From an uncultured Clostridia bacterium (GTDB taxonomy: Bacteria; Bacillota; Clostridia; Oscillospirales; Ruminococcaceae), in the NCBI GenBank assembly GCA_947626755.1, contig CANQTP010000001.1, forward strand, positions 1 to 64,000: a stretch of DNA of 64,000 nt, in the 5' to 3' direction. Numbering within the stretch: the first letter of the stretch is position 1; each line of letters starts with the position of its first letter. Positions 1 through 8,704 of the stretch are shown here, in pieces. A program made the translations under genes and the position numbers. The notes under the pieces are model-generated. The model was not told the origin of the DNA, searched no databases, and saw only the letters and a program-made list of their open reading frames with translations.

Positions 1-104
1 AAGTACTTCAACTTTCGCTTTTCCATATCTTGGAGATGAATTTCTTTTTTGGGTCATATCTATTGACAACGCAGAATATTTGTCAAGATATTTTTAAGAA
101 ATGC

Positions 105-133
105 TTGAACTTTTTGTAAAAAAGGTTTATAAT
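105..133 (+). promoter_or_regulatory. sigma-A-type promoter upstream of paaK
   Basis: TTGAAC (105-110), 17-nt spacer, TATAAT (128-133); lies inside the 101-start ORF, so the true start is downstream. Confidence 0.7.
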
Positions 134-181
134 GGTATAAGACAGCTCTGTTGCCTTATATTGTTAAAGGGAGGAAATGAA

Positions 182-1480
182 ATGTTTTTTCAGAAGGATA
201 TAGAAACTATGTCCCGCGCTAAGATCGAGGAGATACAGCTTGAAAGGCTGAAACATCTTGTAAAATACTGTATGGACAATATTCCGTTTTACAATAAGCG
301 GCTCACCGATGCGGGCGTTACTGCCGATAAGATAAAATGTCTTGAGGATATACAGTATATCCCATACACCACCAAGGCGGATATAAGAGACACCTACCCA
401 TTCGGTCTTTTCGGACAGCCCATGAAGAATATCGTCCGAATTCACGCTTCTTCGGGAACTACGGGAAAACCCACCGTTGTGGGCTATACCGCAAAGGACA
501 TTGACACATGGTCGGACTGCATGGCGCGTATCGTTATGGCGGCAGGCGCGTCCGATGAGGATATTATTCAGATAGCTTTCGGCTACGGACTTTTCACAGG
601 CGCACTGGGACTTCATTACGGTCTGGAAAAGATAGGCGCAACTGTTGTCCCCACTTCGAGCGGCAATACCGAGAAGCAGATAATGCTTATGCAGGATTTT
701 CAGACTACAGGACTTGTTTCTACGCCGTCCTACGCACAGTATATCGGCGAAATGGCAAAAGAAATGGGAGTTATCGACAAGCTGAACCTTAAATTAGGAC
801 TTTTCGGTTCGGAAGGCTGTACCGAGGAAATGCGCGGTCAGATCGAAAAAACTCTTGGACTTTTCGCAACGGACAACTACGGCATGAGCGAACTTATGGG
901 ACCCGGAGTTTCGGGCGAATGCCGCGAAAGAGCGGGTCTGCACATCAACGAGGATCACTTCCTTGCGGAGATCATTGATTCCGAAACAGGCGAAGTTCTC
1001 CCCAAGGGTTCAACGGGCGAGCTTGTAATTACCACTCTTACCAAGGAAGGCATTCCCATGCTCCGCTACAGGACAAAGGACATCACACGGATAAATTACG
1101 AGCCCTGCAAGTGCGGAAGAACTTTCGCAAGAATGGACAAGGTAAAGGGCAGAAGCGATGATATGCTGAAAATACGCGGAGTCAACGTTTTCCCGTCCCA
1201 GATAGAGTCCGTTCTGATGAAGTTTGACGAGATCGCGCCCCACTATCAGCTTGTAATTACCAGAAAGGACTTTTCCGACCGTCTGGAAGTAAAGGTTGAA
1301 CTTGCGGACGACGGTCTGCTTGAAAATTTCTCAAATCTTGAAGATCTCAGGGATCGTATCCACCACGACTTGAAAACCGTTCTTGGGATCGAGACAAAAG
1401 TCTCGCTTGTGGAACACAAGTCTTTAGAGCGTTTCCAAGGCAAGGCAAAGAGGATCATTGATCTTAGAGATAATAAGTAA
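182..1480 (+). CDS. paaK: phenylacetate-CoA ligase family (AMP-binding)
   Basis: HASSGTTGKPTVVGYT AMP-binding motif, YGMSELMGPGV, C-terminal KVKGRSDDMLKIRGVNVFPSQIE; GGAGG RBS before ATG 182. Confidence 0.9.
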   Translation: MFFQKDIETMSRAKIEEIQLERLKHLVKYCMDNIPFYNKRLTDAGVTADKIKCLEDIQYIPYTTKADIRDTYPFGLFGQPMKNIVRIHASSGTTGKPTVVGYTAKDIDTWSDCMARIVMAAGASDEDIIQIAFGYGLFTGALGLHYGLEKIGATVVPTSSGNTEKQIMLMQDFQTTGLVSTPSYAQYIGEMAKEMGVIDKLNLKLGLFGSEGCTEEMRGQIEKTLGLFATDNYGMSELMGPGVSGECRERAGLHINEDHFLAEIIDSETGEVLPKGSTGELVITTLTKEGIPMLRYRTKDITRINYEPCKCGRTFARMDKVKGRSDDMLKIRGVNVFPSQIESVLMKFDEIAPHYQLVITRKDFSDRLEVKVELADDGLLENFSNLEDLRDRIHHDLKTVLGIETKVSLVEHKSLERFQGKAKRIIDLRDNK

Positions 1481-1492
1481 GGAGCTGTGAAA

Positions 1493-2647
1493 ATGAAAAG
1501 ATTTATGGGAATTATCCTTTCCGCAGTAATGGCAGCGGGACTGCTTTCCGCCTGTGGCAATTCTTCGGGAAATGCAGAGGATACGTCAAACGGTGAGGCG
1601 GAAATAATAGTTTCGGAGGAGGAAACGCCTGTGGCATCACCAAAGGTAACAGTCGAGGGCACAAAATTCATGGTTGACGGCAAGGAACTGTACATCAACG
1701 GCGTTAATACTCCTTGGGAAAAGTGGAACGAATTCGGAAGCAATTTTGATCCCGCATTCTGGGAACAGCACTTTGCGGATCTGCACGACATCGGCGTAAA
1801 TGCCGTCCGCGTGTGGTTAAACTGCGATTCAATGATAAGCATAAAACTCAAAGAGGACGGAACCGTCCGCGAAGTTATCGAAAAGCACTGGCAGGACGTT
1901 GACAAGCTTTTTGAACTTGCAGAAGCGCATCAGATCTATCTTATGCCTACGCTGTTGTCCTTTGACCATTTCAAGGATCAGAATTATGCGAAACGCTGGC
2001 GGCTCACCATTACGGACGATACGGCTATGCAGAGCTACATTGACAATTATGTAAAACCCTTTACCGAGCGTTACGGCGATAACCCTTATCTTCTGGGAAT
2101 AGACCTTATGAACGAGCCCGACTGGGTAATTGAAAACGCGGAGTGCGGAAAGCTTCCCATAGAAAGTCTTTCAAAGTATTTTGCAAAATGCACCGCGGCG
2201 GTCCATGAAACGAATCCCGAAACACTTGTTACCGTTGGCGTTGCAATGATAAAGTACAATTCCGATAACCCGAAATATATGGGCAACTTTGTTTCCGATG
2301 AGAAAATGAAGGAATACGGCGGTGAAAACGCTTGTCTGGACTTTTACTCAACACATTATTATAACTGGATGAAAAGTTACATGGGCTGCCCGTATGATAT
2401 GTCTCCAACGGATTTCGGACTTGACGGCACAAAGCCCGCTTTTCTGGGAGAGACCAGCGCGGAAGGCGGCGAGACTCTTCCCGGACTGTATGAGAAATGC
2501 TATAACAACGGCTGGAACGGCGTAATGCTCTGGACTTCCAACAACGGCGCGGAACACGCCGATAACTGGGACGATATCGTGACGGCAACCACAAAGATCG
2601 AATCGCTTGCTCCCGAAAAGGTATTCCCTTTGGGAAAGGCTGAATGA
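1493..2647 (+). CDS. glycoside hydrolase family 5-like lipoprotein (mannanase/cellulase-like)
   Basis: lipobox LSAC; LLGIDLMNEPDW acid/base motif and FLGETSAEGG nucleophile motif. Confidence 0.75.
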   Translation: MKRFMGIILSAVMAAGLLSACGNSSGNAEDTSNGEAEIIVSEEETPVASPKVTVEGTKFMVDGKELYINGVNTPWEKWNEFGSNFDPAFWEQHFADLHDIGVNAVRVWLNCDSMISIKLKEDGTVREVIEKHWQDVDKLFELAEAHQIYLMPTLLSFDHFKDQNYAKRWRLTITDDTAMQSYIDNYVKPFTERYGDNPYLLGIDLMNEPDWVIENAECGKLPIESLSKYFAKCTAAVHETNPETLVTVGVAMIKYNSDNPKYMGNFVSDEKMKEYGGENACLDFYSTHYYNWMKSYMGCPYDMSPTDFGLDGTKPAFLGETSAEGGETLPGLYEKCYNNGWNGVMLWTSNNGAEHADNWDDIVTATTKIESLAPEKVFPLGKAE

Positions 2648-2660
2648 AAAGGAATTTTAT

Positions 2661-3743
2661 ATGGAACAGACAAATTACGGAAACGCAGTTTATCCGCAGG
2701 TAAGCGTTGTGCCTGACAAAGAGGAGCGGAAAGCTATCCGCAAAAAGTACAGCCGCGCCGCGCTCATACTGCTTATGAATATGCTTATCTTCAATCTTCT
2801 CGGGCAGGGAGTGCTGCTGATAGTGTGCGCAATACTCGGCGGAGGATTTTCGGGAGAAGCAATATTCAGAGGTCAGGAGATAATTCTTGCCAATGAAGTG
2901 CTGACAACTCTGTTTTCGATACTTCCGCCGATAATAAGCGAGACAGCGGCTATACTTCTTGGAGCAAAAATTTTAAAGACGGATCTTAAAAGCTTATTTG
3001 TAAAGAAAGACGGTTACAGCGGCGGAACAGTGGCAAAGCTTGCGGTGCTTTGTCTCGGGCTTCAGTTTGCGGCAGGGATACTTGCGGCGATCATTGAAAT
3101 GATACTTAATTCTTTCGGTCTGGAAAGCTATTCGCCCGATCTTTCCGCAACAACGTCCTTCGGGGCGAATCTGCTGTTGAGCTTTTACGCCTGTATTTTA
3201 GGACCCATACTGGAAGAATTGCTTTACCGCGGAGTGCTGCTGCAATCCATGCGGAAATACAACGAACGTTTTGCAATATTTCTTTCAGCGCTGATCTTCG
3301 GGCTTATGCATCAGAACTATCAGCAGTTCCTGCTGGGATTTCTTCTCGGCATACCGCTTGCGGTGGTAACATTAAAATATGATTCGATAATACCTTCCGT
3401 ATTTACGCATATCTTTGTAAACACATCTGGGATATTATCGCTTTATGTGATGCAATATTTCTGTCCTGAATATTATGAAGCTTCCATGACGGGAGATGAA
3501 AGTGCGCTGACCGCATTTGATCCCGGGGAAATGGGTATAATACTTGTTATAGGACTGATCCGCATCGGATTTGCCATAGCGGGACTTGTAGTAGGAATAG
3601 TATGCCTTGTAAAGGGCGGACATATGAAACGTCCGACGCCTGCGGGAAAGAGCAGGGGACTTCCCATATTATTAAGCTCCGTTCCTTGGTGGATAGTTTT
3701 TGTATTATACTTTTTTATCGGATTCATTTACCCATTCATTTGA
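2661..3743 (+). CDS. CPBP (CAAX-type) intramembrane metalloprotease family protein
   Basis: EELLYRGVLLQ and FGLMHQNYQQFLLG motifs in a polytopic membrane protein; ATG 2661. Confidence 0.85.
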   Translation: MEQTNYGNAVYPQVSVVPDKEERKAIRKKYSRAALILLMNMLIFNLLGQGVLLIVCAILGGGFSGEAIFRGQEIILANEVLTTLFSILPPIISETAAILLGAKILKTDLKSLFVKKDGYSGGTVAKLAVLCLGLQFAAGILAAIIEMILNSFGLESYSPDLSATTSFGANLLLSFYACILGPILEELLYRGVLLQSMRKYNERFAIFLSALIFGLMHQNYQQFLLGFLLGIPLAVVTLKYDSIIPSVFTHIFVNTSGILSLYVMQYFCPEYYEASMTGDESALTAFDPGEMGIILVIGLIRIGFAIAGLVVGIVCLVKGGHMKRPTPAGKSRGLPILLSSVPWWIVFVLYFFIGFIYPFI

Positions 3744-3850
3744 GCAAGGCTGAGCCTTGCTCCAGAGTTGAGAGCAGGCTGAGGCGGGGAAGCCCCCGCG
3801 GGCATTCAGGCATAGTTTTGTGATTTTCAAATTAAATATATCGTGCATTA
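3744..3850. repeat. dispersed composite repeat, copy 1
   Basis: shares AGAGTTGAGAGCAGGCTGAG...GCATTCAGGCATAGTTTTGTGATTTTC with other copies. Confidence 0.6.
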
Positions 3851-3897
3851 AGTAAAGCAGAGTCAATAATATATATTGAAATTAAGGTGAGTATTAT

Positions 3898-4044
3898 ATG
3901 AGCGAAAAAGAAATTCAATTTGCCAGAATGGCAATATTATATGAGCTGCGATTAATTTTTGCAAATGGCGAGAAAAAAGAATATACTAAAGAGGAATTGC
4001 TTGAACTGTTAGACAAGATAGCGATGTCTAAGGCTGAACCGTGA
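3898..4044 (+). CDS. 48-aa small protein (MSEKEIQFARMAILYELRLIFANGEKKEYTKEELLELLDKIAMSKAEP)
   Basis: read directly; AGGTGAG RBS upstream of ATG; absent from the supplied ORF track. Confidence 0.6.
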   Translation: MSEKEIQFARMAILYELRLIFANGEKKEYTKEELLELLDKIAMSKAEP

Positions 4045-4170
4045 GCAGGCAAAGTTTTGTGATTTTCAATCTAACGTATAACGTGCATTAATTAAAATTA
4101 AATTTACAAAAATATTGAGAGTTGAGATATTGCAGTAACGCTTATATCTCAACTCTCATTTTTAATTATA
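4025..4170. repeat. dispersed composite repeat, copy 2, with stem-loop
   Basis: GCAGGCAAAGTTTTGTGATTTTCAATCTAACG..GTGCATTAATTAAA, then TGAGAGTTGAGATAT...ATATCTCAACTCTCA inverted repeat. Confidence 0.6.
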
Positions 4171-4254
4171 TAAAAACTCGATTTATATGCAGAAGCAGAT
4201 TTAAAAAATTCTGTTTATATTAAAAATAGACGGAATTTTTTGTTTGCAGATAGC

Positions 4255-4340
4255 ACTTTACTTTACCTCACGGCAGGCACGCGCGAGAGATAGCAAAACT
4301 TTGCTTGAATGCGTGCAGGCTCAGCCTGCTCTCAACTCTT
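4255..4340. repeat. dispersed composite repeat, copy 3 (opposite orientation)
   Basis: TTTACCTCACGGCAGGCAC...GATAGCAAAACTTTGCTTGAATGCGTGCAGGCTCAGCCTGCTCTCAACTCTT. Confidence 0.65.
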
Positions 4341-4375
4341 AAAATTACGCATTACGAATTATGCATTAAGCATTA
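4341..4375 (-). repeat. 7-bp tandem array TAATNNN x5 abutting the pgsA stop codon
   Basis: minus strand: TAATGCT TAATGCA TAATTCG TAATGCG TAATTTT, beginning at the pgsA TAA. Confidence 0.75.
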
Positions 4376-4933
4376 TTTAGAGGTGTTGATGTATTTCCAG
4401 TATCCTTTAAGGTATACCCAGCCTGAAATTACAGTCAGTACCACTGCGATCCAGATGAGAATAGTGTAAACTATCTGTGCGATCTCCGCCGCCTGTCCGT
4501 CAAAATTGAAACATAAGCCGAGCATAATGGCAACTTCCGCAATCATTGTGAATGCCGTTTTCAGCTTTCCCCAGATCCCCGCAGCTACTACAACGCCTTC
4601 GCCTGCAACTACAAGCCGAAGCCCCGATACCATGAATTCGCGGAAAACTATTATTATTACCGGAACAGCTCCCACGATCCCCATTTGCACAAAACATATC
4701 AGCGCGGAAATTACAAGCGCTTTGTCCGCTAACGGATCAAGGAATTTTCCGAAAGTGGTAACAAGCCCGCGGCTTCGGGCGATATGTCCGTCCAGCGCAT
4801 CGGTCACGGACGCGGCAATAAATATAACAAGCGCAATTATCGAACTGAACGGCACAACATCCGTCAGCATGAAAAGCAGAAAAAACGGTATGAGAATTAC
4901 CCGCAGAAGCGTCAGCTTATTTGGAAGATTCAT
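4373..4933 (-). CDS. pgsA: CDP-diacylglycerol--glycerol-3-phosphate 3-phosphatidyltransferase
   Basis: MNLPNKLTLLRVILIPFF; DALDGHIARSRGLVTTFGKFLDPLADK CDP-alcohol phosphatidyltransferase motif. Confidence 0.92.
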   Translation of the reverse strand: MNLPNKLTLLRVILIPFFLLFMLTDVVPFSSIIALVIFIAASVTDALDGHIARSRGLVTTFGKFLDPLADKALVISALICFVQMGIVGAVPVIIIVFREFMVSGLRLVVAGEGVVVAAGIWGKLKTAFTMIAEVAIMLGLCFNFDGQAAEIAQIVYTILIWIAVVLTVISGWVYLKGYWKYINTSK

Positions 4934-6260
4934 CGTCTATCTCTCCTATCAGATCATAGTCCAGCATATCGGCTATTTTAACTTTCACAAACTTCCCGGG
5001 GACTTGCCTTTTTCCGGGGGAAGTGAAGAAAATTTTTCCGTCTATTTCGGGAGCGTCCGCCGCGCTTCGCCCGAAATAACATTCGCCGTAACGGTCATAA
5101 CCTTCGGTGACAACTTCAATTGTCTTTCCGATAAGTTCGTTGTTTTTCTTGGCGGTAATGAGCATCTGCTGCTCCATGATAATGTCGGCGCGGTGTTCTT
5201 TCACATCATCGTCAAGCTGTCCTTCCATTTCAGCGGCGGGAGTTCCCTCTTCGGCGGAATATGCAAAGCAGCCGAGACGGTCAAATTCCATATCGTTGAC
5301 AAATTCCGCAAGACGGCTGAATTTTTCTTCCGTCTCACCGGGGAATCCCGTTATAAGCGTTGTGCGCAGTATAATTCCGGGGACTTTTTCCCGTATCTTT
5401 TTAATAAGTGCGCGGAGCGAATCTTCATCGCCGCGGCGGTTCATTGCTTTTAAAATTTCCCCGTCACAATGCTGGATCGGCAGATCCATGTATTTTACTA
5501 TCTTTTCTTCACTTGCCATAACGTCAAGAAGTTCGTCCGTAACGCGGTCTGGGTAACAGTAAAGCAGACGTATCCATTTCAGACCGTCGATCCTGCAAAG
5601 TTTTCTGAGCAGTTCGGGAAGCATCAGTTTTCCGTAAATATCCTCACCGTAGCGGGTGGTGTCCTGCGCAATGAGGATAAGTTCCCGAACGCCGTTATGC
5701 ACAAGCTTTTCCGCCTCGTCAAGAATCGTTTCCATGGGAACACTTCTGAAACGTCCGCGAATGGAGGGTATTGCACAATAGGAACAGCGGTTGTCGCAGC
5801 CGTCTGCAATTTTCAGATAGGCAAAGAAAGACAGGGTAGTCTGTATTCTTTCGCCCGTGAGGGAAAGCTTTTCGCTGTCGTCAAAAAGCTGCACCGTTTC
5901 GCCGTCTGTGACTCTTTCGATAACGGAAACTATATCTTCGTTGCAGCCGATACTTACAACGGCGTCCGCTTCGGGGATAAGCGAGGAAACTTCCTCGCGG
6001 TAACGCTCTGCAAGACAGCCTGTGATAATGATTTTCTTGATACGTCCTTCGTTTTTCAGAGCGACAAATTCAAATATGGTGTCAATGGCTTCCTGCTTGG
6101 CGGATTCGATAAATCCGCAGGTGTTCACGATAACAATATCCGCAAGGGCAGCGTCCGCAATGAGAGTGTATCCTGCCTTTTCGATCCTGTACAGCATTCT
6201 TTCGGCGTCCACCTGATTTTTACTGCACCCAAGCGAGAACATTCCGACTCTTAAAGACAT
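4917..6260 (-). CDS. rimO: ribosomal protein uS12 methylthiotransferase
   Basis: MSLRVGMFSLGCSKNQVDAE; radical SAM CDNRCSYCAIPSIRGRFRS; overlaps pgsA start. Confidence 0.93.
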   Translation of the reverse strand: MSLRVGMFSLGCSKNQVDAERMLYRIEKAGYTLIADAALADIVIVNTCGFIESAKQEAIDTIFEFVALKNEGRIKKIIITGCLAERYREEVSSLIPEADAVVSIGCNEDIVSVIERVTDGETVQLFDDSEKLSLTGERIQTTLSFFAYLKIADGCDNRCSYCAIPSIRGRFRSVPMETILDEAEKLVHNGVRELILIAQDTTRYGEDIYGKLMLPELLRKLCRIDGLKWIRLLYCYPDRVTDELLDVMASEEKIVKYMDLPIQHCDGEILKAMNRRGDEDSLRALIKKIREKVPGIILRTTLITGFPGETEEKFSRLAEFVNDMEFDRLGCFAYSAEEGTPAAEMEGQLDDDVKEHRADIIMEQQMLITAKKNNELIGKTIEVVTEGYDRYGECYFGRSAADAPEIDGKIFFTSPGKRQVPGKFVKVKIADMLDYDLIGEIDDESSK

Positions 6261-6368
6261 CTTTTACATTCCTTTCAGATAAATAGTATAATTGAATTAT
6301 ACCACATTGACATAGATTTGTAAACAGATATTTTATCAAATTTACGTCTTTTCGGCAATTCATGCAAA

Positions 6369-6400
6369 CAAAAAAAACGGCGCAGCCTGTGCGCCGTTCC
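6369..6400 (-). terminator. intrinsic terminator of the PPIase gene
   Basis: GGAACGGCGCACAGGCTGCGCCGTTTTTTTT on minus strand. Confidence 0.8.
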
Positions 6401-6414
6401 TTATTATGTTTGTT

Positions 6415-7188
6415 TTATCCCTGATATTCTTCAATGCGGACGCTTTCCATTACAACAGCAGTGAGGGGCTTGTCATTGTCAGGATTTGTCTCAACTGCCG
6501 CAATGGAACGTACAACGTCCATTCCCTCAATTACCTGTCCGAAAACGGTATAGCCGCCGTCAAGGAACGGTACTCCGCCTACTTCGCTGTATTTCTCCAC
6601 AACATTTGCGGGCCAGTTGTATTTTTCGGGATCGTATGCGTAAAGATCGGCACAGCTGCTTTCCAGATAGCCGTCAGGCGTGTTCACAATGTAGAACTGA
6701 CTTCCGTTTGTGGAAGTAGCACCGCTGTTTGCATAAGCAACAGCTCCCGTGAAGTGGTAAAGATGTTCGGAAGTTCCGCCGTCGAAGCTGTCGCCCCAGA
6801 TGGACTTTCCGCCTGTGCCGTCAGCATGGGGATCTCCGCCCTGTATCATAAAATTGGGGATAACTCTGTGGAAAATAAGTTCATCATAGTAACCCATATC
6901 CGCAAGCCCCGTGAAATTTTCAACGCCCTTGTCAGCATCTTCGGGGAAAAGCTTTATCTTTATTTCGCCGTAGTCCTTTACCGTGATAACAGCTATCTTC
7001 TCGCCTGCCTGCGGAGCGTCAAAGTTGTGTATCTCCACATCGGGAAGCCACTTTATGCTGCTTTCGTCAACAGTGCCGTCAGGACTTGCAGTTCCCGGGT
7101 CAGGCTCGCCTTTGCAGCCTGCAAACATCGCTGCCATGGCAGCAGCCGCAAACAATGCCGCTATTTTTTTCAGTGTCATAAATATCAT
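6415..7188 (-). CDS. cyclophilin-type peptidyl-prolyl cis-trans isomerase lipoprotein
   Basis: lipobox FAGC; IFHRVIPNFMIQGGDPHADGTGGKSIWG. Confidence 0.9.
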   Translation of the reverse strand: MIFMTLKKIAALFAAAAMAAMFAGCKGEPDPGTASPDGTVDESSIKWLPDVEIHNFDAPQAGEKIAVITVKDYGEIKIKLFPEDADKGVENFTGLADMGYYDELIFHRVIPNFMIQGGDPHADGTGGKSIWGDSFDGGTSEHLYHFTGAVAYANSGATSTNGSQFYIVNTPDGYLESSCADLYAYDPEKYNWPANVVEKYSEVGGVPFLDGGYTVFGQVIEGMDVVRSIAAVETNPDNDKPLTAVVMESVRIEEYQG

Positions 7189-7197
7189 TCCTTTGTT

Positions 7198-8484
7198 TTA
7201 AATTGCAGTTTTCCTTACCGCCGCGCCGGGAACGCTCTTTTTAACAATATCCGCGCCCAGACCCCGGAGTTTTTCCTCAAAATTCTCGTATCCGCGCTCG
7301 ATGTGGTAAATATCTTCCACTTCGGTGACGCCTCTTGCGGCAAGTCCCGCAATTACAAGAGCTGCGCCCGCGCGAAGATCGGGAGCGGTGACAGGCGCAC
7401 CCATAAGGTGTCCCACGCCTTCAATTACCGCAACTTTTCCGTCAACGGAAATATCCGCGCCCATTCTGCGCAGTTCGTCAACATATCTGAAACGATTATC
7501 GAAAATTCCTTCCGTAACAATGCTGGTTCCCTCGGCAAGGCAAAGCAGAGTTGAGATCTGCGGCTGCATATCGGTGGGGAATCCGGGGTGTGGCATTGTT
7601 TTTACGCTTGTCTTTACAAGAGGTCCGTCAACGGAGATCCTAACACTTTCATCAAATTCCTCAACGTTGACGCCTATCTTTTCAAGCTTTGCGGTAATGC
7701 TTTCAAGGTGCTTGGGGATAACATTCTTTATGAGAACATCTCCGCCTGTTGCGGCAGCAGCAACCATGAAAGTTCCCGCTTCTATCTGATCGGGGATAAT
7801 TGCATATGTCGTGCCTTTAAGATGTTTTACGCCGCGTATTTTGATAACGTCCGTTCCTGCGCCTGTAATATCCGCGCCCATGGAGTTAAGGAAGTTTGCA
7901 AGGTCAACAATGTGGGGTTCTTTTGCGGCGTTTTCAATAACGGTCATGCCCGTTGCCTTTACAGCCGCAAGCATGGTATTGATAGTTGCGCCGACGGTCA
8001 CCATATCGAAATATATCTGCGTGCCGTAAAGGTTTTCCGACTGAATGTCTACCATTCCGTGGTCGATGGTGCAGGTCGCGCCGAGTGCGGTGAAAGCTTT
8101 CAGGTGCTGATCTATGGGACGGTCGCCCAGATAGCAGCCGCCGGGCATTGAAACGCGTGCTCTGCCGAATTTGCCGAGAAGCGTTCCCAGAAAGTAATAG
8201 GAAGCGCGCATATGCTTTGCCATTTCATAAGGAACGATAGGATCTTTTATGCCTGTTGCGTCTATACGTACAGTATTTTTATCGGTAAAAATTACATTTG
8301 CGCCCATTTCGTAAAGAATGCGCAGACTTATTGAAACATCGCTGATGTTAGGTACATTTTCAAGAACGCAGGGTTCATCGGAAAGTATTACAGCAGGGAT
8401 AATGGCGACTACAGAATTTTTCGCGCCGCTTATCTCAACTTCGCCGTGAAGCTTGCGTCCGCCCTTTATAATAAATTTTTCCAA
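7198..8484 (-). CDS. murA: UDP-N-acetylglucosamine 1-carboxyvinyltransferase
   Basis: EKFIIKGGRKLHGEVEISGAKNSVVAIIPA; PGGCYLGDRPID; likely TTG start at 8484 preceded by GGGGAGAG (ORF track extends to 8550). Confidence 0.9.
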   Translation of the reverse strand: MEKFIIKGGRKLHGEVEISGAKNSVVAIIPAVILSDEPCVLENVPNISDVSISLRILYEMGANVIFTDKNTVRIDATGIKDPIVPYEMAKHMRASYYFLGTLLGKFGRARVSMPGGCYLGDRPIDQHLKAFTALGATCTIDHGMVDIQSENLYGTQIYFDMVTVGATINTMLAAVKATGMTVIENAAKEPHIVDLANFLNSMGADITGAGTDVIKIRGVKHLKGTTYAIIPDQIEAGTFMVAAAATGGDVLIKNVIPKHLESITAKLEKIGVNVEEFDESVRISVDGPLVKTSVKTMPHPGFPTDMQPQISTLLCLAEGTSIVTEGIFDNRFRYVDELRRMGADISVDGKVAVIEGVGHLMGAPVTAPDLRAGAALVIAGLAARGVTEVEDIYHIERGYENFEEKLRGLGADIVKKSVPGAAVRKTAI

Positions 8485-8704
8485 ATCAAAATTCTCTCCC
8501 CAAGGAGCCGTTTGACGGCATGATCCCGAAAATTCCATGCAAAAGGGCATGAAAGATCCGGCGTTGTTTTCACAACATTACTATTATACCATAAACAAAC
8601 GCAAATTAAAAGTCTTTTCCGATGATTTTTATTACATTTTTTCAAAGAAATTATTCATAACTTTTCGCCATAATGCACAAAATCAGCAAGAAATTTGGTT
8701 AAAT

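Noticed and set aside
1-57. Left-edge minus-strand reading frame MTQKRNSSPRYGKAKVEVL with TTGACA/ATAGAT promoter-like boxes at 58-86
   Set aside because: Start would sit directly at the -10, there is no RBS and only 19 codons are visible; cannot be supported from this window.
4506-5453. 315-aa plus-strand ORF over pgsA/rimO
   Set aside because: Antisense shadow of two well-supported genes; low-complexity Ser/Thr/Ile N-terminus.
6406-7554. 382-aa plus-strand ORF over the PPIase and murA
   Set aside because: Antisense to two confident genes, spans their intergenic region, no homology-like motifs.
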